Shown piece by piece: positions 1 through 11,503 of a stretch of DNA of 64,000 nt. The stretch spans positions 1,984,001 to 2,048,000 of the forward strand of contig CAVNZM010000004.1 in the NCBI GenBank assembly GCA_963693365.1, read 5' to 3'. Each line of letters opens with the position of its first letter. The stretch's first letter is position 1. The notes beneath the pieces are model-generated. The model searched no databases, was not told where the DNA came from, and saw only the letters and a list, made by a program, of their open reading frames with translations. The DNA comes from Amoebidium appalachense (taxonomy: Eukaryota > Ichthyosporea). A program made the position numbers and the translations under genes.

Positions 1-173
1 GCTGCACCTTTAATGATGGGATTGTGCTTCTTGCCACCTGTGGGTTTATATTGGAGGTGTGTGGGGAGGGAATGGGGGGGGGGGGAGGGGGGGGGGGGGG
101 GGTAGAGAAACAGAGAAAGAAAGAGAAGGGAGGAATGTGTGTGTGGAGGGGTGAGTGTGTGTGTGTGTGTGGG

Positions 174-204
<31 letters not shown>

Positions 205-357
205 AGGGGGATAGGATACATCAGAGGGCTAGAAAATGAAGAGGCTTCCATAATTATCTGCGCAAAAAGTGTAGCATTAAGGTAGCTGGAATCATGGAAT
301 TGCGGCGATCGGTCTCCGGGCAGAACTCATACGAAGAACAGGGTTACATCGAGAGTG
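1..357. other. window edge, poly(G)-rich, no gene seen
   Basis: Positions 76-230 are mostly G runs with short TG stretches; 231-357 is ordinary mixed sequence. Open frames across the G runs only encode Gly-rich shadow peptides. I see no exon on either strand. Confidence 0.5.
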
Positions 358-663
358 AAAAGGTAGCCTAATTATGCGCTAGAGCCATAATTTTTGGATA
401 AAAATTATGTAAATAGTGTTTTCTAAAAACTTTTGGTACAGAAAAATTATAACTCAATTGGTTCGGCGTCAGCGACTAAAAAACCAACTCACCAAAATCT
501 GGTACGTTTTTACATAGTACATTTAATAATGGAGATCGCGTATTATAAAAAATTTTTACTCAATTGAGTTATAAAAATTCTGTACCGAGCGTTTTATGTT
601 CATACTATATACTTCTCATTCCCATGGTTAAACATGCTCTAGGGTATTATCAGGCTACCTTTT
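358..663. mobile_element. foldback / MITE-like element of about 306 bp
   Basis: The two ends are imperfect inverted repeats. AAAAGGTAGCCT at 358-369 pairs with AGGCTACCTTTT at 652-663, and the match continues inward with gaps. GGTACAGAA and AACTCAATTG near 436-460 pair with CAATTGAGTT and TTCTGTACC near 561-588. No open frame of note lies inside. Long imperfect terminal inverted repeats without coding capacity fit a foldback or MITE-type non-autonomous DNA element. A clean target-site duplication is not visible, so the exact ends are tentative. Confidence 0.6.
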
Positions 664-1680
664 AGTCTTTTATATTCTTGCTTATAGGTCACGCGCGGGT
701 GATACAAAACACTTGTGTTGCATTTTTGCCCTCCTCTACGACCGCGGCCCTGCCGGCCCGTGCGTACGCGTGAGCCTCAGGTGAGCCACAGTTGGGAAAT
801 TCTGAATCCTGGCGGGAAAAACAGGTATCCGAGCTCAATGAAGTCTGCTGCAGCTATAAATTTTCTTTGGGGGGGATGTATATTGAGAGAAAGAGAAAAA
901 AACTGAAGAGAAATAATGAAAAGAGGGAACATATCATATGGAAAAAATCCATCGCTCGCCTGGTCACAGTGACGTGTCGTCACAGTCGTGTGATGAGCCA
1001 CATGCGATTCCCCCCTAATCTTCAATTGTGGGGCTGATCGTAACGTTCGTAACTAGCCTTCGGGAACATTTTTTTATACCAAGACAATAGTATACATTTA
1101 GCGCAATAAAAATGAAGCCTTGCCAAACCAGCAACTCATTATCGAATGTGTGATTGAAGTTTGTGCTATACGTAGATGCATACGTTCAAACTTTGTAACA
1201 AAACTTTCCATGGCTAAAATTTCTTAATCCCGAAAATCCAGGAAATTTCTGATGCCCCGGTGAGCGCACACTCGCAAGCACGAAAGAGTTTTGGGAGACT
1301 GGTGACGCAAACTCTAAGCCAATCATTTTTGGATGCTTTTTAGAACCCTGATTCAAAGCGGCACAAAGCTGCTTTTTTCGTTTTTCATTTCTAACCTTTT
1401 TTGGTTATTCGCAATTACAGCACGCAATGCCATTGGTCAGTTTGTGATACGTTTAGGCCAATCAGAGCATGACAGGGACGATGAAATCCATGGTTTTGTC
1501 CTCCTTAAAAACCAACTCAACGATCCCTTTGTGAATTAAAACAGTATAATAAGAGAAAGGAATAAGAATAATTAGAAAAGTAATGATAGAGGATATAAAT
1601 AGATGAATAAGATAAGACACGACCAGACTGTGTAGAAGCTAAGAAAAAGGACAGAAAGGGTGAAAGCAGGCATAACAACG
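664..1680. other. non-coding stretch upstream of the (CG)n tract
   Basis: AT-rich mixed sequence with several CCAAT or ATTGG words near 1320, 1432 and 1452 and an AATAAA-type word at 1104. No convincing exon was found on either strand; in particular I see no ubiquitin-protease Cys box here, although the USP16-like gene to the right must continue in this direction. Confidence 0.4.
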
Positions 1681-1681
1681 T

Positions 1682-1695
1682 GCGCGCGCGCGCGC

Positions 1696-1726
<31 letters not shown>

Positions 1727-1728
1727 TG
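1682..1728. repeat. (CG)n followed by (TG)n microsatellite
   Basis: About 14 CG dinucleotides run directly into about 9 TG dinucleotides. Alternating purine-pyrimidine DNA of this kind is the classical Z-DNA-forming sequence; whether it forms in vivo is not known. Confidence 0.9.
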
Positions 1729-1819
1729 CGTGCATGTGTTCGCACATTTGTCTGTGTTTGGAGATAGGAAGGGTGGAGGGGGGGGGGGGGGGGGGGGGGT
1801 GGGGGTGGGGGGTTCAGAC

Positions 1820-3083
1820 TTGTGTTCCAGGGGGACTCTATGGCAAATGCCTGGGTGACTATGCCCACAGCAACCTGAAGCTCCTCCCGGTCACCAATGC
1901 TCACTTCATCGTCGCACAGGTAGCACCTGCAGTGGCCAATCAGACTAAAGAGTGGACATTGCATATTTGGAAAAGGAAATATGAAACGATTCAAGCAGTT
2001 GCAGACAACAGAACAGTTTCTCCTTCATGCCCTCCTACCGACCCAAGCATGCACACACCTCCCCCCCCCCCCCCCCCCCCCCCCCAGCAACAACCCCCCT
2101 CCCCCCCCCCTCCCCCCCCCCCCTCCCTCCCACCCCCGCCTTCCCCCACCACCACCAGCACCGGGCCCACACCAACCTATCAAAGAGTTATTCGCACATG
2201 TATCTACACGCCACTACTGTCCTCGGAGTGCATCCACTTGTCCTACCCTTCCCATCCCCCCTTCCCCCCCACCTCCCTCCCTCCCTCCCCCTTCAAAAAA
2301 AAAAAAAAATAGGGAAAAAAAGAGCGGAAAAATGACATGGGACCCCTCCATCCATACATTCCCCGGCCACACACACGTATTTAGCACCCACCAGCACGAG
2401 CCAGTCTTTGCATCATAGACCACGGGGTGCTTCTGTGTCTCCGAGTGCACCACCGCATGTTTGACCGGGCTGCTGCGGTCACAGCCCACATGGCCACATG
2501 TGAGGCACACACACACGGGCCCAACCCCTGCCGTCTGTGATTGCCAACAATTAGGTGATTGAACAGTCATAAGGGTGTGTTGAGGCTGTTGCTTCTCCTC
2601 CCCGCCCCCCTCCCCCTCCCCCCCCCCTCCCCCCACTCTCCTCAGAAAAGGGGAGGGGGAGGGGGGGGGAGGGGGGGGGGAGGGAGGGGGGGGGGGGGGA
2701 GGGGGGACGAACAGACACACCTAAGCCCGCAAACACACATGAACACACACACACACAACCCACTCCCCTCCCCTCCCCCCCTTTCCCCTCAACCTTCCGG
2801 CAAAAAAAAAAAAAAAGGAAAGAAAGAAAGAAAGAAAGCATGCACACACACACGCACGCACGCGTGCACACACACACACACACACTCACACTCACTTACA
2901 CACACACACACACACACACACAACACACACACACACACACACACACACACCGAGAAGTATTGCACAGAACACAAACAACAGCCCACCATTGAGCATAAAC
3001 GTTTTGAGTATGTTCGACACACTTACTTACACTCCAACCTCCCCATCCCCACCCCCCCCCCAAACAGACACACACACACAACA

Positions 3084-3145
<62 letters not shown>

Positions 3146-3230
3146 CACACACACACGCACACACACACACACACGGACACACACACACACACACACACAT
3201 GCACACACACACGCACACACACACACACAC

Positions 3231-3269
<39 letters not shown>

Positions 3270-4778
3270 ATCACCACTACCACCAACTACCCAGGCGCAC
3301 ACAGTTTCCCACTCCCTTTCTCCCTATCCTATTTCGTGCGTGTAGAGAGCATGCGGTCCGCAGTAGGCACAACATATGCACCTCTACATTTCCGTACGGT
3401 ACACCCGTGGTTTCGGTGTATGTGTGTGAGTATTGTACTTCTGGACATGTATCGGTGTATGTGTGTGAGCATTGTATTTCTGGACATGTATCGGTGTATG
3501 TGTGTGAGCATTGTATTTCTGGACATGTATCGGTGTATGTGTGTGAGCATTGTATTTCTGGACATGTATCAGTGTATGTGTGTGAGTATTGTATTTCTGG
3601 ACATGTATCGGTGTCTGTGTGTATCTATGCACACAATAGTGTGCACCTGTAACTCTGTACATGTGGTTATGCCCCCATCATAGAACACAAGGGGAGGGGA
3701 GAGCCGGGGTTTTTTTGTTTTTTTTTTGTTTGGGGGGGGGGGGGGGGGGGGGGGGGGTTACCTTTTTTAATTCTGCTTTTGCGCTTTTGCCTTTCTTTAC
3801 GCCTTTATCTGCTTCTGCATTGGGACATCCCTGTGTATGCACAAAAGAACGCCAAGATAAGCAAAACACCAACCTTCGTTTTTTACCATTCTCAGCCTAG
3901 TGTGTCCCCCTTTCCCCCCTCTCCAACCTTCCCTATCCGTTCTCCTTGGGCCGCCGCGTCTTGTGGGTTGTTCCCGATGATTGCAGGGAATGGAAGAGCA
4001 GGCGGGGGAGGGGGGGGGGGGGGGGTTGCGTGTGTATGTGTGTGTGTTTGGCCGGGGGAGGAAAGGGCCGCGGGGGGATGGGGAGAGAATCCGCATGGGT
4101 TTGAAGGCTTTCTCCTTGGGCCGCCGCGTCTGGTGGGTTGTTCCCGATGATTGCAGGGAATGGGAGAGCAGGCGGGGGGGGGGGGGGGGGGGGGGGGGGG
4201 GTTGCGTGTGTATGTGTGTGTGTTTGGCCGGGGGAGGAAAGGGCCACGGGGGGATGGGGAGAGAATCCGGCATGGGTTTGAAGGAAATGTCAGTGATTGA
4301 CAAGGTAAATGTCAGCGATTGACAGGCTTTTTATTTGCACTTGCACCTACCCTACAGCCAAACAGGAGGGGAAATAAGAATAGCACATACCATACCAAAC
4401 AAAAGCTCTACGAAACCAACGAAATGTAAGCCCCCCCCCCCCCCGCCCCCCTTCCCCCCTCCCCTCTCTCTCTCTCCCTACCCCTCCCTCCTCCTCTCCC
4501 TGCTTTCTCCCAGATTAGGCTACGTGTATGCTCACCCTCTCGTTTCTGACAATCAATTCGTTTCCGAACAGACGGAAAATCAGCAGACCTAAACGTGCAA
4601 CAGCCCTGCAAGTAGTACTTACATGGCAAGTGGATGCGGCGTGTGGCAAGGTTTTGCGCAAATTATTTGCCCGCACAAACTTCTTGACATGGTTGCACCT
4701 CTTAGCCTCATCCTCGGAGCCTGGTGGCCCCACAAGAATGACCCATTCTCTCTTAGCTATATTTTTTGGCACGAAAAC

Positions 4779-4810
<32 letters not shown>

Positions 4811-5259
4811 AAAAAAAAAAAAAAAACGAAAAAAGGAGGGGAAAAAAGAAGGCGCACATACACGCACGCACACACATCATCACCACCACCACCGTCACTG
4901 CACATGCTCATGCCCCCATTTACCCATGCACAGTTTTTCCATGCCTGTGTACACACGCGCACACAAGTCCACGGCCTGCAAGCCCACACACACACATGCA
5001 CACATGCACACTGTCGCACACACAGCCACGCCCACACCCATACCTACGTCCACAGCCACCCACCAGCTTGCCCCCCGCTCACCAATCCAAGTAGGCCCGT
5101 GCACACACACGCATGCACACAGACACGAACATGCTTCCACACACGTTCACAACAATTAGCTCAACATCATTCCTTGACACGAACATGCTTCCACACAAGT
5201 TCACAACAATTAGCTCAACATCATTCCTTTCCTTCGCTTCGGTTTCCAGGCCCTTCTCC

Positions 5260-5300
<41 letters not shown>

Positions 5301-5836
5301 CCGCCCTCCCTTTCATCTAAAAGGCCCACATTGCCTCACTGTCCCTTCCTTCCCCCCCTCGTTGCTGACCCTTCCTCTCCCTCACCAAACACGCACCAGC
5401 AGCCTGTCATACATCTCAGTCATAACATCTCTTTAACCTTTCTTCTCCCCCCCCTCCCTCCCCCCCCCGCCCTCCCCCCTCCAGCCCACATCTGCAGCCC
5501 CCTCTCACCACCCCCTGGCTGGTCTCCCCTCGCCCCCCTTTGTCCCCTCCCCCTCCCCCCCACAACCCCCCGCCCCCCCAACAAAAAGAAACAAACAAAA
5601 AAAAATCCGCACATAAACATGACCAGTACTTAGGCAGACAGGCACGCACCGAGGAGCATACACACACACAAGCTCGCACCGTGACACAAGCACACACCCT
5701 GCATGTCCAGCTCGGGTGCCTCCTCCTCATCCGACACAGCCGCAGCTCTTCCCTTTGGCAACTTCCCCTTCCCTTTGCTCCCACCACGTTCACCCTCTGA
5801 GCCCCCCTCTGGGTCCTGCTGTCTTTTCTTACCCAT
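1820..5836 (-). CDS. USP16/USP45-like ubiquitin hydrolase, N-terminal UBP zinc-finger part (gene incomplete)
   Basis: Five exons join in phase on the minus strand: 5836-5698, 4756-4623, 3830-3762, 2534-2392 and 1926-about 1820. The start is MGKKR, as in USP16, followed by an acidic/basic linker. A complete ZnF-UBP domain follows, with ligands at about C67/H69, C90/C93, C124/C127, C132, H140, H144, H150 and C163/C166 (segments CNHV, CHGC, CLTCGHVGC, CYLC). ZnF-UBP binds the free C-terminal diglycine of ubiquitin, and USP16/45 proteins use it next to a cysteine-protease domain. No catalytic Cys or His box is visible in the remaining 1.8 kb, so the catalytic exons lie beyond the window or are lost. 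Exon 2 has a strong GTAAGT donor; the last donor (near 1820) is uncertain. It shares an upstream region of about 840 bp with NudC. Identity of the domain is firm; orthology to USP16 rather than another ZnF-UBP USP is inference. Confidence 0.8.
2849..3268. repeat. (CA)n microsatellite block
   Basis: Nearly continuous (CA)n interrupted near 2960-3060, inside a USP16-like intron. The long His/Thr or Cys/Val open frames over it are shadows. Confidence 0.95.
3414..3608. repeat. 39-bp minisatellite, five copies
   Basis: Five tandem 39-bp units with few differences, each containing GTGTATGTGTGTGAG and TTCTGGACATGTAT. The period is a multiple of three, so open frames run through it in several frames. 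It lies in the intron between USP16-like exons 3 and 4. Adjacent repeats without spacers rule out a CRISPR array. Confidence 0.95.
3941..4283. repeat. two-copy tandem duplication of about 170 bp
   Basis: TCTCCTTGGGCCGCCGCG starts at 3941 and again at 4111. Both copies contain TTCCCGATGATTGCAGGG, a G run, TG repeats and GGGGAGAGAATCC, differing mainly in G-run length. Two 22-bp near-copies beginning AAATGTCAG follow at 4285-4328. It is intronic in the USP16-like gene. Confidence 0.9.
5122..5229. repeat. 54-bp tandem duplication
   Basis: GACACGAACATGCTTCCACA begins at 5122 and 5176; both units continue through CAACAATTAGCTCAACATC with one difference. It lies in intron 1 of the USP16-like gene. 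Confidence 0.9.
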
Positions 5837-6676
5837 GTTTGTGTTACTTGCCTAAACCGCTGAACAGCTGAAATAAGTCAGCCTTTGAAACGAAAGGTCG
5901 CGGCACCTGTGTGTTTGCGCATTCACAACACCTAGACACAACCACAGTGGGGCTCAATGAAGAGCACGCAATATCTTCGATTCTTTTTGGAAAATGTAAA
6001 ACAATGAATGAATGAAGTATAAGGGCCTGTCGCTAGTGTAGGTCCGTTCATTTTGCTCCGTTACACAAATATAGAACATAAATTTCAACAGGCTAGAAAA
6101 AGAAAAAGGGGTATTTGCAGTGAAATAAGCAACCATGCTAAAGGAGGAGGCTAAACCAAAATTTAACGGAATGTTTACACCCCCGTGGGCACGTGATCTC
6201 GGTTTGGCAGAAGTAGAAATACCTACGCATGACATACAGCTAATCAAAATATGAACAAGTGTTGCTGGAACAACTAACTGACAGTGACTTACTCATCACG
6301 AAAAGCCAGCTGCAGAAAGAAGGCAAAAGGGCAGTGAAAAAGAGCTTCCGTATACATTAGAAGCATGATATACTTTTTTATTACTTTCCGTTTTATTACT
6401 TTTATACAATAGCCTTTCATGATCATATACACTGTTGTAATGTCAACTCAACCGAGTCAACCCACACAGTGGCCCTAAACCCTAAACTTGAAACCAATCA
6501 TAGTCGACTAAAGAAAGGCGCCAATCGCCGTTTACTTTCCCGAATATCGTTGCAACTTGCAACCCGCCTGGCAGTCACTGCAAAAACACTCTTTTTCTGC
6601 CTCAAAGCTCCAAGTTCAAGGCTACATCTCAGTGGCATTCTTTTCAGATTCAACCATCAATATACAACACTCCACA
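5837..6676. promoter_or_regulatory. divergent promoter region, USP16-like / NudC
   Basis: The 840 bp between two opposed start codons must hold both promoters. Visible words are CCCTAAACCCTAAAC at 6473-6487 (two plant-type telomere units, a telo-box-like word) and the near-palindrome ACTCAACCGAGT at 6446-6457, related to ACTCAATTGAGT in the malic enzyme upstream region. No clear TATA box can be assigned. Function of these words is inference. Confidence 0.5.
6473..6487. promoter_or_regulatory. telo-box-like double CCCTAAA
   Basis: Two consecutive CCCTAAA units about 190 bp upstream of the NudC start. In plants single copies are promoter elements (telo-box); here it could be that or an interstitial telomeric trace. 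Confidence 0.4.
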
Positions 6677-8079
6677 ATGGCAGGTGAAAGGTTTGATGGC
6701 ATGCTGCTTGCCATGGCACAGCAGCACGAAGGCATCGAGCCCCTCCTCACCACGTTTTTCTCCTTCCTCGAGCGCAAGACAGACTTTTTCACTGCTGCTT
6801 CCCAGAAGCAGATCGAAGACGTAGTTATGGGAGTGATCGAGGATCAGAAGAGGATTTCTGACAAAAAGCACAAGACGGAGAAGCCAAAGAGCCCTCCCCC
6901 CGGAACGCAAAGCTCAGCCCCCACCCCCTAAGTTTGAGGAAATCGAGGATGAACCTGTGAGCTTCTGCCCCTTCCACCCCCTTCCCCCCACCCCCCTCCT
7001 TCCCCCTGTCCCCTCCCCTCCCCCCACCCCCTCCCTCCTCCTCCTCCTTCTCGCCCTCGGCCAACCTCATCCACTCCCAGTTACCTCACCCTCCCGCCTC
7101 CGGACCTGCCCATCATCCTCCCCCCCTCATTTTCTGGGTTTGCGTGCCTTCCGGGTCTTTTGATCTGAAAGCGTTATGTGCACTCTCCCATCTGTCACCT
7201 GTCATGCACGCACTCAATCATGCACTCTTTTTGTGCCTTCCGCTTACTTTCTGACTCATCCCCCCCCCCCCCCCCCCCCCCCACCGTCTCCCTCCCCCCC
7301 CCCCCTCCCCCTCCCCTCCCCCCCCGATATAACTTATGACTACCCCGCTATAGTCTAACTTGAGACTACCCCCTTTCCAACCTTTCCAAGTCTCTTGCTC
7401 GCTTCTCTTCACTTGTCTCCCCACATACGAGTTTCTCGCATCTGCAGTTGTTATTAAGGACGGTATGAAGGTTGCTTCTCAAGCGGTTCCTTCACCCTCA
7501 CTCGGTTATGGTGCATTTACAATCTCAGCAGTCTTTACTCTCCCAACTTGGGTGCAACTTTGTTATTGCGCCCCCCCCCCCTCCCCCCAGCTTTGATTCT
7601 GTTGTCGTGATTGTTTGCCTTCTTGTTTCTTTATTTGCTCCAAGGGTTGCACAAATCATACCGACAGACACACATGCACACGTTTCCATGTACACACTTA
7701 CACAGCGACATTGGTCATTGCATAAACACACACACACACAGTGCTCTCTACGATTTGAAATTTTCGATCTTAACCACGTAAGTCTGGGGATCCTTGGCCC
7801 CTTTTTAACCTGATTCCCGATGCCCCGCTTCCCCCCCCTTCCCCTCCCAAACTTACCCACACCAAGTTCTCCCCCACCCCCCACCCACTTTGATCCACTA
7901 TTTTCTGCAAACAGCATTATTGATCCCACTCACAACCACACACCCACCCAGCCACACCACTCAACCGCCCTATACCAACGTTCCCCACCCCCACCCCCTC
8001 CCCCCGACCCCCGTTCCCTTGCCCCTTCTACTATCTCTATGCCCCTTTATTTCCCCCTCCCCTCCCCCCCCCCCCCTTC

Positions 8080-8111
<32 letters not shown>

Positions 8112-9350
8112 CCCCCCGCCCCCGTTTCCTGTTTTAACTCGCGGTGCCAAGGACGCACAACACATCTTGATGACCACATATCCGCATACTTTCTGTGACT
8201 GAACCCCTACCACTGCTCCTGTCTGCACCCTGTGCTCTTCTCTCAATCTGGGCACTTGTTTTGCGTTTTGGTGTGTAAGTGTGGGTCGGTGGGTGGGTGG
8301 TGGTAGTGGTGATGGTGGTGTACACGTTTTTGTGTGTGTGGTGGGAGGGGGCTGGGGAAGGGGGGAGGGGGGAAGCTGTTGTCTGCGTCAGTACACACAT
8401 GTTTACAAGCAACACCACGACATCCTATTTCTGAGTCCTACACATTTGCACAAGATGCCTAGCTCATCTCAATCCCTCCTTCTTGCATTTTGACCCATCC
8501 TCCACCCAGACCCCAGCACCCACAGTTTCTGCCCCCACTCCGCCCCCAGCCCCTGCCTCTGCCCCTGCCCCCGCTGCTGCCTCTGCCCCCACTCCCACCC
8601 CAGCCACCAAATCATCAAATGAGGACGTTGCTATGAAGGACGCTCCTCAGGTAGCACCCCCCCCCCCCCCCCCCCCCCCCCTCTCTCCCCCCCCCCCCCC
8701 CCCCCCCGCGCTCTCCCTTCTTCCCCCCCCCCCCCCCCCCCCACCACCACCACCACCACCACCACACACACTCACACACTCACACACTCACACTCAAATC
8801 CCCTTTTCTTGTCTTCCCTTCCCTTTTTCTTCTCTCTCCCTCTCTTTCCCTTCCCACCCCCTCCCCCCCCTCCCCCAAAATCCCCACCCCCTCTCCTTCT
8901 CCTTGTCTCCTCCCTCTCCTCGCCAACCCCAGCCCCCAGCTCCCTCCCCTCTCCCCCCGACCGCCAATTCGACAACCCTTGGTCTCCTGCCCATACGCTG
9001 CATTTTCACCTGCATCTCGATACCCAGCTGTCGTTACCGTTTGGTCGGCATCTGCCCAAACCGTGTGTGGGGGTTTTAGGGGGGGGAGGGGGAGGGGGAG
9101 GGAGGGGGATTTGATGGGGCTGGGTTTAGAAAAATGAATGAATGAGAGTTCTTGGGAGTAACTGCAGAAACTTTGAGTACTTTCTGAGCATTTATGGCAC
9201 TTGGTATCACTATCATTGACCTTCTTCTTTCTCCTTTTTTTATTTTTATTTTTTTTATTATTCTTAAGTTTTTTAATGCTTCCCTCTTCTCTTTCCTTGT
9301 TTCCTTCTCTCTTTTTCTATCTTCCTTTATCTTCTTCTTCTTTTTCTTTT

Positions 9351-9384
<34 letters not shown>

Positions 9385-10351
9385 ACGAACAGGCAAGTGA
9401 AGGTGGTGATGATGAGGTAGAGGCAGGCAAACTGCGGCCCAACTCAGGCAACGGCAGCCAGACCTCGACCTACGTATGGACTCAGACACTAGGCGATCTG
9501 GAGATGCGCATTCCATTCAATGTGTCGTTTGCCCTTAAGGGGAAGGATTTGGTGGTGGACATACAGAAGAAACACATCAAGGTGGGTGGATTGAGAGGGG
9601 GGGGGGGGGGGAGGGGAATTTAGGGGAATGTGTGTGGGTTTTTTTGTGGGGGGGGGGGGGGGGGGGGGGGAGGGGGGAGAGGGAGTGGTAGGTTGGTTAG
9701 GGGTACACGTGTGTTTGTGCGTTTGGGGGGGGGGGGGGATGGATGAGTGGGTGGATGGGCGGATATTGAGGAGGAGAGAACTTTCACGCTTTGGGTAGTG
9801 GGTTGGGATCTTTAGAGGAGGGGAGGGTGAAGAATAGATAGAGGAAGGGCTAATTCAGAGGTGTGGAATATCGTGTGCGCATTAGTTTTAATGCTTAATT
9901 GTGAGAGCGAATGGTTTTTTTGGCGAGTTTTTTTTTTCGAGGTGGGGGGGGGGGGGGGGGGGGGGGGAGGAATGGGTACTTTGTGATTAGTTGTGGCTCA
10001 CCAACGGTATCGTGCCCTGCATGATATCTAACATGATAAATGGCAGGTGGGACTTAAAAACCAGTCGCCATTGGTCGAGGGGGAGCTCAGCAAGCCAATC
10101 AAAAAGGACGATACAGTGTGGACCATTGAGGACAAGAAGTATGTCGTCATCACCTTTGTGAAGGTCGGTGCCATGCATTGCAACATTACATGACTCACGG
10201 TGTTAAGTCACTCCACATTTTGGCTTGGTGCTTGCTGTCGCAAGTGTTTGTGATATTGTATGACAGTGGTGGTTTTTTGGGGAGAAGGGCGGAAGGAGGG
10301 GGGGGGGGGGGGGGGGGTGGCTTATAAGATTGTGTGGTTGGGGGAAGAGGT

Positions 10352-10399
<48 letters not shown>

Positions 10400-10492
10400 A
10401 TAAGGACGCAATTTACGTGAGCAGGACGGAGTGTAATGAGAAACGCTCTATTCTCACTCTCTCTCTCTCTCTCCCTCCCTCTCTCTCTCCCT

Positions 10493-10562
<70 letters not shown>

Positions 10563-10821
10563 GTTTCTCTCTCACTCCCTCTCCCCCCCCCCCCCCCCTT
10601 GTTGTCCGTTATAGGTGTGTACTTCATACTCTATAACACATTCTGGCCTCCCTCCCTCCCTCAATTTTCTCCCTTTTTCTTTTTTTCTCTCCCTACTTCC
10701 AACTCTCCCTCTCTCTCTCCCCTCTCCCCTCCCCCTCCCACTCTCCGCCTCCCCCCTCCCCCCCCCCCTGCCCCCCCTTGCCCTCCATCTTCTCTCTCTT
10801 TCTTTCCCCCCCCCCCCCCCC

Positions 10822-10862
<41 letters not shown>

Positions 10863-11143
10863 CCTCCCCCCCCCCCCCCCCTCTCTCTCTCTCTCTCTCT
10901 TCTTCTTCTTCTTCTTCCCCCCCCCCAAACCAAACCCCCCCCCCCCCCCCCCCCCCCCCCCTTTCTCCTTCACCTTGCCCCCGTTGCCCTCACCACGCCT
11001 TTGCCGCCACCACCAGCACCCACCCACCAGCCACCTAGCTCCCTATGTGTTTCTCCCACCACCCACCTATTATTTGTTGGTTTCTCCTTGCAAGTGGATG
11101 GATGCGGGTGTCAGTGTTTTTTTGCTTTTTTTTTTTTTTTTTT

Positions 11144-11188
<45 letters not shown>

Positions 11189-11503
11189 GGGGGGCCAACA
11201 ACCGCTTTATATTTGGAATGTCTTCTACTTAGACTTTCTTGCACACAGGAGAACGCACACGAATGGTGGAGCCGTGTGCTTATGACTGAGCAAGAAATCG
11301 ACACAAAGAAAGTGGAACCCGAAAACAGCAAACTGACGGATTTGGACGGGGAGACGAGGGGGGTAGTGGAGAAAATGATGTATGACCAGAGACAGAAACA
11401 GATGGGGTTGCCTACGTCAGACGAACAGAAGAAGCAGGAGATGTTAAAGAGATTCATGGAGCAGCACCCTGAGATGGACTTTAGCAAGGCCAAGTTCAAC
11501 TAG
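6677..11503 (+). CDS. NUDC: NudC nuclear movement protein (dynein/Hsp90 co-chaperone)
   Basis: Five exons: 6677-6956, 8510-8650, 9393-9581, 10047-10163 and 11249-11503. They give about 326 residues, against 331 in human NUDC. The N-terminus ([16 protein letters not shown], then [12 protein letters not shown]) is the conserved NudC N-terminal helix. A Pro/Ala-rich linker follows (exon 2), then the p23-like CS domain from about residue 165 ([30 protein letters not shown]). The C-terminus is the family hallmark, [13 protein letters not shown] through MDFSKAKFN. NudC is a cytosolic Hsp90 co-chaperone needed for dynein/LIS1 function and nuclear positioning. Exon 1 is interrupted: after KSPPP the frame must move at the C6 run 6896-6901, where one C too many separates the start from a conserved-looking [18 protein letters not shown]. 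All other junctions are phase 0 with GT/AG. Introns carry poly(C) (1 and 2) and poly(G) (3 and 4). Confidence 0.95.
10440..10573. repeat. (CT)n microsatellite
   Basis: Dense CTCT repeats in NudC intron 4; more CT blocks follow at 10690-10910. Confidence 0.9.
10599..10650 (+). mobile_element. poly(C)-tailed SINE-like fragment (NudC intron 4)
   Basis: TTGTTGTCCGTTATAGG followed by TGTACTTCATACT and AACACATTCTGG matches the 3' part of the intronic repeat family, in the sense of NudC. It lacks the 5' part and its tail is C/T-rich rather than pure C. Confidence 0.55.
11128..11187. repeat. T(n)G(n) composite homopolymer
   Basis: A long T run passes directly into a long G run just before the acceptor of the last NudC exon. 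The same composite, or its complement C(n)A(n), recurs at 4783, 13138, 21239, 36447, 42535, 45449, 45541 and 46540. Confidence 0.9.

Noticed and set aside
260-350. rRNA-like words (TAAGGTAGC)
   Set aside because: Surrounding sequence does not match LSU rRNA; short coincidence.
3414-3608. CRISPR-like array
   Set aside because: Repeats are adjacent with no unique spacers, and the genome is eukaryotic.
2559-3683. long open frames of His/Thr, Cys/Val or Pro over (CA)n, (TG)n and poly(C)
   Set aside because: Dinucleotide and homopolymer repeats are open in most frames; no domain and both strands are equally open.
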